Source of the DNA: UBA11051 sp964390495
GTDB lineage: Bacteria > Armatimonadota > Zipacnadia > Zipacnadales > UBA11051
Assembly: GCA_964390495.1 (NCBI GenBank)
Contig: CAYMIN010000009.1
Coordinates: 95,560 to 159,559 of the forward strand
Length of the DNA stretch: 64,000 nt
Direction: 5' to 3'
Positions 8,694-16,970 of the stretch are shown in pieces. Made by a program: the position numbers and the translations under genes. Positions within the stretch are counted from its first letter, which is position 1, and each line of letters starts with the position of its first letter. The notes below the pieces were generated by a model. That model worked only from the letters and a program-made list of their open reading frames with translations, was not told the DNA's origin and made no database searches.

Positions 8694-9494
8694 TTACCCC
8701 GCCTTGCTGTGCGGCTCCAGGAGTCTGTCAACAATACCAGCGACCGCGTCACCGCTCAGCTCTACGCGACGGCCTGCCAGACAGGCAGCGAATAGCTCTT
8801 CGTGATAAGCGATAGTGCCCAGGGTCGGCACCTGGCGGCTAGCAAGCTCAGCGTTAAGAGCGGCGGCAACCTCTGCTGAGGGCACCTTGTTGACAATCGC
8901 GCCCGCGAAGTTTGCGCCTGCCTGTGAGGCCAACTGCTGCACCTTTTCGGCCAGGGCCAGAGACTCCAGCGATGGTTCAACTACCGCCGCGACCGCATCA
9001 AGGCTTGTCTCCACCCCGCGACCGAAATGCTCTATCCCGGCCTCCATATCCACAATCAGCATCTCATCATCGGCCAGTCGCAGCTTCTTCAGGAATTCGC
9101 GACTGAGCACGCCCATCGGACAGGCACAGCCTTCCAAGGACTGATGAATCTTGCCGACAGTCACAAGCACTCGCCCGTCGCTCTCCACCACATAATCGGC
9201 GGGCAGATCGCCAACCCCAAGCTCGGGACGTGACAGCACCGTCATGTCAACATCCTCGCCGTCCGAGTAGGTCTTCCGCATCTGGCGCTGGACGTTCTTC
9301 TTCCCCCCGACTAGTTCCAGCAGCGGACGCGGCGGCCGCTCGAAGCCCAGCATCCAGTGCAGACAAGCATTTGACTCATCCGAATCCACTACTATCACCC
9401 GCCGGTCTCTGGCCGCGAGCTCCTCAGTCAGGAGGGCTACTACCGTACTCTTGCCGCTACCACCCTTGCCGCATATCGAGATCCGTCTGTTCAT
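8694..9494 (-). CDS. cooC: CooC-type nickel-insertion ATPase
   Basis: 266 aa from MNRRIS; a start 8 codons upstream is possible. Features: deviant Walker A GKGGSGKST (residues 9-17), VVDSDES for the DSD switch, the CAC motif (Cys123 and Cys125) that binds metal at the dimer interface, and VDMEAGIEHFGRG. These define CooC, the MinD-like ATPase that helps load nickel into CO dehydrogenase. No CODH or acetyl-CoA synthase gene occurs in the window, so the client must be encoded elsewhere or be another nickel enzyme. Confidence 0.92.
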   Translation of the reverse strand: MNRRISICGKGGSGKSTVVALLTEELAARDRRVIVVDSDESNACLHWMLGFERPPRPLLELVGGKKNVQRQMRKTYSDGEDVDMTVLSRPELGVGDLPADYVVESDGRVLVTVGKIHQSLEGCACPMGVLSREFLKKLRLADDEMLIVDMEAGIEHFGRGVETSLDAVAAVVEPSLESLALAEKVQQLASQAGANFAGAIVNKVPSAEVAAALNAELASRQVPTLGTIAYHEELFAACLAGRRVELSGDAVAGIVDRLLEPHSKAG

Positions 9495-9608
9495 CCTACT
9501 CTCAGATGCCTCAGTCATTGCTCCATGCCTTCCCGGTGTGTAGCCTGCACCTCGGTGGCGAGCGACACCTCTACAGGATCGCGCTGCCTAGCGCTCGTAC
9601 CACCGATT

Positions 9609-9941
9609 TCAGTACCGCATCTCTCGCCCTGGAGAAGCCGCGACCATCCGCACCGCACCAACCGGGCACTGCATCGCGCACAGTGCGCAACCGCGACACA
9701 GCGCCTGGTTAATCTCAGCCTTGCCTTGGGTATTTAGAGAGACCGCTTCTGCCGGGCACACCTGCAGGCAACGTTGGCAGCCGGTGCAGAGTTGGCTGTC
9801 CACCTCCGCCACCTGCCGCGTCACAGTAGGTGCTGGCCGCGTTTGACTTCCGGCGCTGATTACCGACGGCGCTGACCCGACGGCAGGTGCGGGCCACCAG
9901 TAACCAGGCCGGCTTGGGCCTCCACGATTGCGCCTTCGCAT
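9609..9941 (-). CDS. 2x[4Fe-4S] ferredoxin-like protein
   Basis: 110 aa, ATG with AAGGGAAG ribosome site. Two standard clusters are seen: CTGCQRCLQVCP and CRGCALCAMQCP (roughly residues 52-63 and 82-93). The first 45 residues are basic, Gly/Pro/Trp-rich and probably disordered. It is the first well-supported gene behind the promoter at 10226-10254 and likely an electron carrier for the cluster. Confidence 0.85.
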   Translation of the reverse strand: MRRRNRGGPSRPGYWWPAPAVGSAPSVISAGSQTRPAPTVTRQVAEVDSQLCTGCQRCLQVCPAEAVSLNTQGKAEINQALCRGCALCAMQCPVGAVRMVAASPGREMRY

Positions 9942-9989
9942 AGCTTCTTCCCTTCATTCCGCGACTGCTTGAAGCTCGACCATCCGCTC

Positions 9990-10106
9990 CTACTCCTGCA
10001 GCGATGCGGTCATCTGTGCCGCCTCGACCAAGCTCTGCATTGCCGGCGAATAATTGATCTCACTCGGCGATTGGGTAGGCGCCAACGGCTGACCCAGAGC
10101 CGTCAC
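9990..10106 (-). CDS. Possible small ORF in operon leader
   Basis: GTG-initiated 38-codon frame just upstream of the ferredoxin gene, containing SPSEINYSPAMQSLVEAAQ. The composition looks protein-like but the ribosome site is weak and no family is recognised. It may be a leader peptide or chance. Confidence 0.2.
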   Translation of the reverse strand: MTALGQPLAPTQSPSEINYSPAMQSLVEAAQMTASLQE

Positions 10107-10205
10107 CCGTCAGAACACCTAAACAACCTGGTAGCAGAGCGAGGGGTTGGCCACAAGCGCATTCCTGTGCATGTCCGAGGGCGAGCCGCAAGCATAACTA
10201 AGAAT

Positions 10206-10213
10206 ATTCGAAT
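10206..10213. promoter_or_regulatory. ATTCGAAT palindrome, candidate ArsR operator
   Basis: Perfect 8-bp palindrome in an AT-rich patch a few nt downstream of the predicted transcription start. ArsR/SmtB operators are AT-rich imperfect palindromes overlapping start sites, and an ArsR gene lies in this cluster. The link is inferred. Confidence 0.4.
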
Positions 10214-10225
10214 TACCTTATATGA

Positions 10226-10254
10226 ATGTTACCTTGCCTGCCGATATATGTCAA
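10226..10254 (-). promoter_or_regulatory. Sigma70-type promoter of the anaerobic/nickel gene cluster
   Basis: On the minus strand a perfect -35 TTGACA (10249-10254), a 17-nt spacer and -10 TAACAT (10226-10231). It points into the run of minus-strand genes 9941 to 3289. The expected start of transcription is near 10219, leaving a leader of about 280 nt before the ferredoxin gene. Confidence 0.7.
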
Positions 10255-10417
10255 GACCCGACTTGGTCCCTAGTGACGTTGACAGCTCATCCGGGGACGA
10301 TCTCTGAGAGGGGGGCGCGAGCGGCCACGGGGTCCAGCCCGAATAGTTAACAAGACGCGTAGCTTCGACACACCAGGATGATGGGATTTCATACCCTACG
10401 ACTAGCTCAGTCCCCAG

Positions 10418-13400
10418 TCAGCCGCCGACGCTGAAGCCGTGTATGCAACCCTTAGCGGTGGCTAAGATAACGCCAACGCCAGCTTGCATATCAGCCCGCT
10501 CGATGTGCGTGGGCCGCCCTGTGACTGCTCCGAGCCGGACTACGTTTCCGTTACCGTCCAGCAGGGCCACGGTCCCGTCCTCACAGCCGACTACAATCTG
10601 GGAGCCGACGCCGTCCGGAGCCGGAACCGACTTGAGCACCGCCGGCGGACTTGGAGTGCGCTCCGACCAGATCTTGACGCACTGGTTGCTGAGCGCTACG
10701 ACGAGGCCCTTGGCGGTACCGACTATGATTTCCTGGCTGCCGTCGCCATCGAGGTCGGCGACATCCATGGCAACGAGATTGGCTCCCGGCCTATTGCTAA
10801 CACCCGGGCCGAACTGAGCGTTGTAGAGAGCCTTCCCGTCCCCTGACCACACGGTGACGCGGTTCCAAACCCCGTTTTCAGCGGAGATGAACTCCTTCGT
10901 CCCATCGGCGTTGATGTCTTCGTAGAAGAGGCCGACGCGATTGAGGCCGGTCCAGCCGCCGACCATGGTATGGCCGGCCGGCACCCCATAGAAGCCGCGC
11001 CCCACGCTGAGGCTCTTGTTATTGACGACGGCGAGTGTGTCATTACCGTTGGGCCATCGCGCAATCAGCAGATTGATGCTGTCATCCGGGCCGTCAATCA
11101 GCTTCATCTTCCAGCCGGGACCCCAGAAAACCGGCAGGCGCTCGAGCAGCTTCCCGTGCTCGTCAAGGATCTCGAGGGTGCACGCGCTGCCGACGAAACA
11201 CTGCTCCTCGCCATCCAGGAAAACGCCGGTGTGCAGACAGTGAATGCCCTCATGTCCTGACGCGGTCTTGAACCAGTAGCTCTTGGCCGCCCGATATACG
11301 GCCGGGTCCATAACTGAGGTAAAGCTCCAGCGCCGGTTGCCATCCAAATCGAAGGCGATGACCTGTTCATCCCTGCAGCCAACCAGCAACAGCTTCTGCC
11401 GGGCCCACCAACGCAGCACCCGAATCGGTCCATCGGTCTGCATGGCGCGGATTTCTTCTCCGGCAGCCGTTAGCACATGTACGGTCTGGCCTTCGGCGAC
11501 ACAGACTAGGGGGCGCTTTGAGGACGGAATCACGGTCATAGCGACCGGCTTGCCGCCGATTTCCGCGGTCATGGCGGCCGTAAGCTCCGGCGCACTCAAC
11601 TTCTGCGGCTGAACCTTGGCGGCGGCCATATCGGTGGTTCGCTGTCTCATAGCCGCAGCCAGCGTTTCAGCGATGCTGATATTGGTCCAGTGAAGGTCGA
11701 GCCGATTAGGCATAGCACCTGTGAAGGTATGACGGCCTGGGGGAAGCTCGAAGGCAGTGTAGCCGCCATCTCCCCGCGTGCCTTTGCCTGCTTCGCCGTC
11801 AACCATGACCTGGTCCCGCGCCTCGAGAGACAACTGGACGCGGCTGTGCTCGGCGGCCACAATCTCAAGCGCACCGCTCGCGAAGTCCCAGTCCAGATCA
11901 ACGGGAGCGTCAGAGCGTACGAGTGGGGGCTGCCGCAGAGAGGATATGGGTGAGGGTTTGGCTCCGGCAGCGCGCAGGCGATATCCGTACAGATGATCAC
12001 TCGCCAGGATGACTAGCTCCCCCTCGATGACCTCATGTTTCCCGATGACTGCAATAGCGGGCGAGGGCAGGGCCAGGGCGGCCGCATTGTCGGCGATCCG
12101 CACACATTCCAGCGGCTGATCGGCCCCATCAGTCGTCTGCCCCAGCAGATGGAAGAAGATACGGTGCTCGCCTTGGTTCACCGCACCGCGCCAGGTCATG
12201 TTGATGACGCCTCTACCGCCGGCCTCGGTGACATCACAAGGGTGGAGTTCGAAGAGAGGCTTGCGGGACGGAGTCGGCATCTTGTCAGGCTTGATGCTCA
12301 GTCCGGCGAGGCCGATATAGCACTTCTCGCCTGCCGGCTTCTCGACAACCTCGAGGCGCAGGGCGTGCCGGCCGGCAGCCAGTTCATGACGCCCGATGGC
12401 CGCTCGCTTCTGCGTTGCGCTGGGGGCATTATGCTCGATGTCGTCTCCGCTACACTTGCCGTCGAGATAAACCCTCACCTTCCCGCGGTCCACATAGTCC
12501 ACCAAGTCCACGTAGAACTCACCGGCGGTCGGCTCGGCGAGCGCAAACGGCATCTCTAGCCACGAGCCGATTGCCTCGGCGCGCAGCAGCTTAATGCCGT
12601 GGCTCTCCAGAGCGATGAGCTTATCCGCCCCGGCAGGCTGACTGGTACATTCGGCGGCCAGCGCCCGTATGCCGATCCAGCCCTCCGGTACGGTAATACC
12701 CCCCCCGCCGGCGATGCGCACGGCATTGCGTTCGGCATCCCAGGCACCACCCAACGGCTGCCATTCGGTCACCAATTCCATGTTCTCGCTGTCGGTGCGG
12801 AAGGTCAGGTCATCGGTAATGAGTGCATACTTGCCCACCCGCTGGGTCAGGTAGCGGCGCCAGTTGCAGTAGGCAGCGGCGGGCACTTCGCCCACCGCCG
12901 CGACCGTCGCGCCGGTGACATCGCAGTGCAGCAGGGCCGCGTCCATAGCCACTCGCGGCTCGACCATGCCATCGGCGCTGGGCAGTACCTGGTTATGGTA
13001 GCCCCGAAGTAGGGTATAGCCGTTGATGCGCAACTCCAGAACCCCGAAGGTGTGATAGGGATTGCGGGAGGCTCCATTGAAGCCGTCAAGCAGAATAAAG
13101 TCGCCCGAGGCATCAACGGTATTGTGATAGCTGCCGAAGAGGAAGGACCGTTCCAAGGCAATGCCGCTGCCACGACGCTTCCAGAGCGGCTCAGGAACCG
13201 GGTTGATGCTCCACGTGCCGGTCATGTCTAGCGGCAGTTGAGGTTGCAGGTTATCGGCGGGCCAGAAGGACTGGCCGAGGCGGAATCCGTCGGTATCCAG
13301 CCCAATGCGCTGCCGGTAGTGCAGCCAGCGCCCATCGCCGGTGACATACGCCGCCTTGTGCAAGAAGCCCAAGGAGGCGGAGTTGAGGGCCGTGTCATCA

Positions 13401-15211
13401 GGGACAGCGGAGGCAAGAATCTCCTGACCACGCAGCAGAATCTCGAGGACACCGTTCTCCAACGGGATGCGGTCACCGGTCAGCACCAGGTAGGTGAAGA
13501 TCGGCGCAATGCCGGTGCTGTACCAGAACAGGTTGTCGCTCTCACCGGATACCCAGGCGTGTTGGTGCAGAGATGCAAAATGCAGCTTCCCCGCTCTCAC
13601 GCACTGGTCCCAGATGGGGTCGGGGTAGTACTTCTGAAAGTAGCGCCCCAAACAATAGAGGGAAATGGCCGTCCACTGCCCGTGCCGCGACCCAACACCG
13701 CTAGGCACGCCGTTGAGCCGGTAGGCGCTGGCATTATATCCACTGCCCTGCTGGGGGTGCTCAAGCTGCTTGGCGAAAGCGTTGGTGACGCGCAACCGTT
13801 CCTCATCGGTGAATGCCGGGCTTTCCTCGATCAAGTCCCAGAACAGGATCATCATGTGAGCATTGTAGTGATACGGTCCGGCCAGCGGTTCGGCCTTGTT
13901 TTCGAGCCGCTCTCCGTCAATCTCCTCGATCTCCTTGCGCGCCTGGGCATCCGGGAAGGCCAGGCGGATGAATTCGCGGGCGTGGTGCTCGTCGCCGGTC
14001 ATATAGTACATCGCCATGTGTTTGCTGATGCTGTTCCACCCGAAGTACCCGACCGAGCGGTAGCCCTTTGACGCCTCCCAGGTCTCCATCTCCTGGACAT
14101 CAGTCGGGGGTGTGATGCCTTCCCCCAACCTGATCTCCATGAGCCGGCCGACGGAGAGCTCTCCCCGGGCCGATTGGGCGGCCTGCAGCTTCCGGACGAG
14201 CACCTCAGCGGCCGCCGCCACGCCTCTGGTGCCACTCCCTCCGGCAAAGATGACGTTGTGCCCGTCGCCGAAGGGATCATGGAGAGTCCGGACCACCGAT
14301 CCACCTACCCCCGGGTACTTGAGGTCAAGCAGTGTGTAGTAGAGATCGTAAAGCGCGTTGATGGTCTTATTCGTCGAGCGGTTGCCCAGGATGATGAGGT
14401 TGCCCTGGATGGGGACGGCGGCCTGCGGAGATGCGTCGCTGACAATTGGGACACTGACACCGCTGAGTTCGCGAATGCACTTCTGGATAGCCTGGGCCGG
14501 CTGGTCATAGATACCGGAGGCAGGCGCGACGATTGCGACGGTAGCCTGGCCCCGCTTGACCAGGTCGGTCGTCAGGTGCAGGTCCTTGAGCTTGTCATAC
14601 TGGGGGCTGATCGGCTCCGGAAATGGAGGCGGCGGAGGCGGCGGCGGCTCAACACCAGCTACCAACTTCACATTATCCACCATCACTTTCGGCGTAGGCC
14701 CGGCGTGGCTATAGAGGTATATACGCACGCTTCTGGTGTCCGGCGGCGCAACCTTGATAACCGAGACCGCCATGAACTTGCCCGTAGGCGCCTTGCCGAA
14801 GTCGGCCTGCACAAGCTCACCGGAAGGCAGAAAGCGCATCTGAATATGGGCGCCGGCTCCGGACCCCACTGCGATGGCTTGTACCATCACAGTCGCTTGA
14901 TAGGCCATATTCGAGGTGGGTTGCACCGGGATGTCCTGATAGACCCCTATTTCGGCCTCGGGGTCGCCATCGTGGATGAGCAAGGCCTTGCCACCATCCA
15001 TGCCCCCTTCCACCACCTGCAGTTGCAGGTCCTCGCCTTTCCCGGCATAGCAGCTCCACCCCTTGGGGATACCATTAGTACCCACGCCCTCTTCGAAGGA
15101 GGGGTTTGCTAGCGGCTTTTCGAGTATCTCCCCAGCGGCTGTCAAACCAGTCAACAAGCTAACACTGAGCAGGGCTACTGACAGCCACATAAACCCAGTT
15201 CGGCAGGTCAT
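10418..15211 (-). CDS. Giant exported multidomain glycan-active protein
   Basis: 1597 aa from MTCRTG; 36 more codons are open upstream but the signal peptide (LSVALLSVSLLTGLTAAG) starts here. Order: a carbohydrate-binding-like jelly roll (ANPSFEEG ... GWSCY, about 35-185); an eight-proline linker; a glycoside-hydrolase-N-like alpha/beta domain (about 210-370); a helical toroid followed by a beta-sandwich resembling heparinase/polysaccharide lyases (about 380-850); a second beta-sandwich part; and a C-terminal propeller with FG-GAP-type DLDGDGSQEIIVG and DINADGTKEFIS sites. No family catalytic residue can be assigned with certainty. It is probably a secreted lyase or hydrolase. Confidence 0.75.
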   Translation of the reverse strand: MTCRTGFMWLSVALLSVSLLTGLTAAGEILEKPLANPSFEEGVGTNGIPKGWSCYAGKGEDLQLQVVEGGMDGGKALLIHDGDPEAEIGVYQDIPVQPTSNMAYQATVMVQAIAVGSGAGAHIQMRFLPSGELVQADFGKAPTGKFMAVSVIKVAPPDTRSVRIYLYSHAGPTPKVMVDNVKLVAGVEPPPPPPPPFPEPISPQYDKLKDLHLTTDLVKRGQATVAIVAPASGIYDQPAQAIQKCIRELSGVSVPIVSDASPQAAVPIQGNLIILGNRSTNKTINALYDLYYTLLDLKYPGVGGSVVRTLHDPFGDGHNVIFAGGSGTRGVAAAAEVLVRKLQAAQSARGELSVGRLMEIRLGEGITPPTDVQEMETWEASKGYRSVGYFGWNSISKHMAMYYMTGDEHHAREFIRLAFPDAQARKEIEEIDGERLENKAEPLAGPYHYNAHMMILFWDLIEESPAFTDEERLRVTNAFAKQLEHPQQGSGYNASAYRLNGVPSGVGSRHGQWTAISLYCLGRYFQKYYPDPIWDQCVRAGKLHFASLHQHAWVSGESDNLFWYSTGIAPIFTYLVLTGDRIPLENGVLEILLRGQEILASAVPDDTALNSASLGFLHKAAYVTGDGRWLHYRQRIGLDTDGFRLGQSFWPADNLQPQLPLDMTGTWSINPVPEPLWKRRGSGIALERSFLFGSYHNTVDASGDFILLDGFNGASRNPYHTFGVLELRINGYTLLRGYHNQVLPSADGMVEPRVAMDAALLHCDVTGATVAAVGEVPAAAYCNWRRYLTQRVGKYALITDDLTFRTDSENMELVTEWQPLGGAWDAERNAVRIAGGGGITVPEGWIGIRALAAECTSQPAGADKLIALESHGIKLLRAEAIGSWLEMPFALAEPTAGEFYVDLVDYVDRGKVRVYLDGKCSGDDIEHNAPSATQKRAAIGRHELAAGRHALRLEVVEKPAGEKCYIGLAGLSIKPDKMPTPSRKPLFELHPCDVTEAGGRGVINMTWRGAVNQGEHRIFFHLLGQTTDGADQPLECVRIADNAAALALPSPAIAVIGKHEVIEGELVILASDHLYGYRLRAAGAKPSPISSLRQPPLVRSDAPVDLDWDFASGALEIVAAEHSRVQLSLEARDQVMVDGEAGKGTRGDGGYTAFELPPGRHTFTGAMPNRLDLHWTNISIAETLAAAMRQRTTDMAAAKVQPQKLSAPELTAAMTAEIGGKPVAMTVIPSSKRPLVCVAEGQTVHVLTAAGEEIRAMQTDGPIRVLRWWARQKLLLVGCRDEQVIAFDLDGNRRWSFTSVMDPAVYRAAKSYWFKTASGHEGIHCLHTGVFLDGEEQCFVGSACTLEILDEHGKLLERLPVFWGPGWKMKLIDGPDDSINLLIARWPNGNDTLAVVNNKSLSVGRGFYGVPAGHTMVGGWTGLNRVGLFYEDINADGTKEFISAENGVWNRVTVWSGDGKALYNAQFGPGVSNRPGANLVAMDVADLDGDGSQEIIVGTAKGLVVALSNQCVKIWSERTPSPPAVLKSVPAPDGVGSQIVVGCEDGTVALLDGNGNVVRLGAVTGRPTHIERADMQAGVGVILATAKGCIHGFSVGG

Positions 15212-15378
15212 TGTCGCACTACCCCACTTCCTGTTGCAGGGGGCTGAAGGGCACGGCCCCGGCTGCTCGGCATGAGGGTATGTGACCCCGATAACTGCGT
15301 GGTTAGCATCTCTCCGCATCTATCCTCTTGGGGCAAGCAACCGGTATGTGATGCAGGACGGGCGAACCTCGGTCGTCC

Positions 15379-16854
15379 TTACTCTTCAACCAGTCGGATC
15401 TCGTCCGAGGTAATAGTTGACTTGTCAATTGTGAATTGCGCGTCGGGCGGGATGGGAGCGTGCGCTGCTCCCCTGACATATACAGGCGGCTCTTCGTCGA
15501 GCCTAATGCCCTGTTCCACCAGAGCGGCTCGCAACTCCTGCGAGGCGATCTCGCGCGGCGTGGTCGCTTGGGCCACCGCCAATGCCGCTGCGGTTCCTGC
15601 CGCCTGGCCCATGGTCATGCAGGTGAGTATCAGCCTGGCACCGGACTGCGCCTCGAACGTCGCGGACAGGCAGCGGCCGGCCACCAGCAGATTCTCCACC
15701 TCAAGCGGCAATAGGCACCGATACGGTATCTCGTAGTACTGCCCGGGCTTGACATAGGCGTCGTAGCCGCCCGTAGCCTCGTTGGGCACGCAGAAGGCGG
15801 CCTCGCAGGCCTCGTCGAGATGGACATGCTTGATGTGCGGCAGGTCTGTCGGGTTGTGAATATCGAAGCCGTGGGTGTCTCTGGCGATCGCGTCCGAAAA
15901 CTTCCTGGCGCAGGCCACATCCTCCCCCGTCAGCACGTACTCCCCGATGATGCGACGCGAATCTCGCACTCCCAGCAGCGGCGCACTGTCAATCAGCCAG
16001 CAGTCCTCGAAGCCAGGCACGTACCGGCGGTAGAACTCCACCATTTCCTTGATCTGCTGGCGCTGGTCGAGCGCCGTCGCGGTCAGATCATCGGGGTCGG
16101 TGGTGCGACAATGTCGCCGATGGGCCGTACACACATAAATCTCGCCGTGCTCAGGATCGCGTCCTGGAAACTGGCCAACGTAGCCCGTCTCCACCAGGTG
16201 TGAGAGCACGCCCTCCTCCACCGCCCGGTGGGCGACAGACTGCATGAATGCGTGTGTGCTCTTGATTGCTTCTTTGAAGCGCGGCAGGTTAACATTCCCC
16301 AGTTTGAAGTCCAGAGAAACGGCCTGATTGTAGCCTTCCATCTGGTCCCAGCCCGTCTCAAATGGCGCCCCCGCATATGCCGCTACGGCGGCATCACCGG
16401 AGCAATCAACGACCGTCTTGGCGAGGATCGCCTGGGTGCCGCCGATGTTGTGCACCAAGACGCCGCGGATGGCCCCAGCCTCGACGATACTGTCCACCAC
16501 GCAGGTGCCGTAGAGAAGCTTCGCTCCGGCTTCACACACTATCTCCTCCATGACCCGCTTGCACTTCTCCGGGTCACATATCCGTCTCTCCACGCCCTGT
16601 TCCGCCTCAAGCCTGTCGAACAGCTCCTGGCCGACGCCATCCGGGTATCCGGCGACATAGTCCACCAGCCCAAGCGTCACCAACCCACCCAGGGCCCACT
16701 GCTGCTCCACAAGTAGTGTATCCATGCCTCGGCGCGCCGCACACACGGCCGCTCCGACACCTGCCGCGCCTCCACCAACCACCAGCACGTCAACTTGCTT
16801 CGTCACCGGAACTGCCCTTGACCACTGCACCGTGTCATCACTGGCATGTTTCAT
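15379..16854 (-). CDS. FAD-dependent oxidoreductase
   Basis: 491 aa. The N terminus has the dinucleotide site VDVLVVGGGAAGVGAAVCAA followed by the strand-2 acid in LLVEQ. GGLVTLGLVDYVAGYPDGVG and the later VVDCSGDAAVAAYAGAPFE plus the C-terminal LLVAGRCLSATFEAQS are typical of the FAD_oxidored (PF12831) group found beside sugar-catabolic genes. There is no signal peptide. Substrate unknown. It lies between two genes for large exported glycan-type proteins on the same strand. Confidence 0.88.
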   Translation of the reverse strand: MKHASDDTVQWSRAVPVTKQVDVLVVGGGAAGVGAAVCAARRGMDTLLVEQQWALGGLVTLGLVDYVAGYPDGVGQELFDRLEAEQGVERRICDPEKCKRVMEEIVCEAGAKLLYGTCVVDSIVEAGAIRGVLVHNIGGTQAILAKTVVDCSGDAAVAAYAGAPFETGWDQMEGYNQAVSLDFKLGNVNLPRFKEAIKSTHAFMQSVAHRAVEEGVLSHLVETGYVGQFPGRDPEHGEIYVCTAHRRHCRTTDPDDLTATALDQRQQIKEMVEFYRRYVPGFEDCWLIDSAPLLGVRDSRRIIGEYVLTGEDVACARKFSDAIARDTHGFDIHNPTDLPHIKHVHLDEACEAAFCVPNEATGGYDAYVKPGQYYEIPYRCLLPLEVENLLVAGRCLSATFEAQSGARLILTCMTMGQAAGTAAALAVAQATTPREIASQELRAALVEQGIRLDEEPPVYVRGAAHAPIPPDAQFTIDKSTITSDEIRLVEE

Positions 16855-16970
16855 GATTTATGTCTCCTTCTGAGTGTCCTCCACATTCGGTATGCGCAGA
16901 CAGTCTTCCCCGATTCCTTGTTCCTCCAGGCCTCCTCATCCCCTCCAGCAAGCGAAATGCGCGTTGACCC

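Larger units (their letters stand above)
9942..10417. other. Intergenic region with operon promoter
   Basis: 476 nt between the ferredoxin gene and the 1597-aa protein. It holds the promoter and palindrome listed separately and a doubtful 38-codon ORF. Plus-strand frames here look like chance. Confidence 0.6.

Noticed and set aside
9969..10307. Plus-strand frame over the operon promoter
   Set aside because: It runs through the -35 and -10 boxes of the minus-strand promoter and has no homology or ribosome site.
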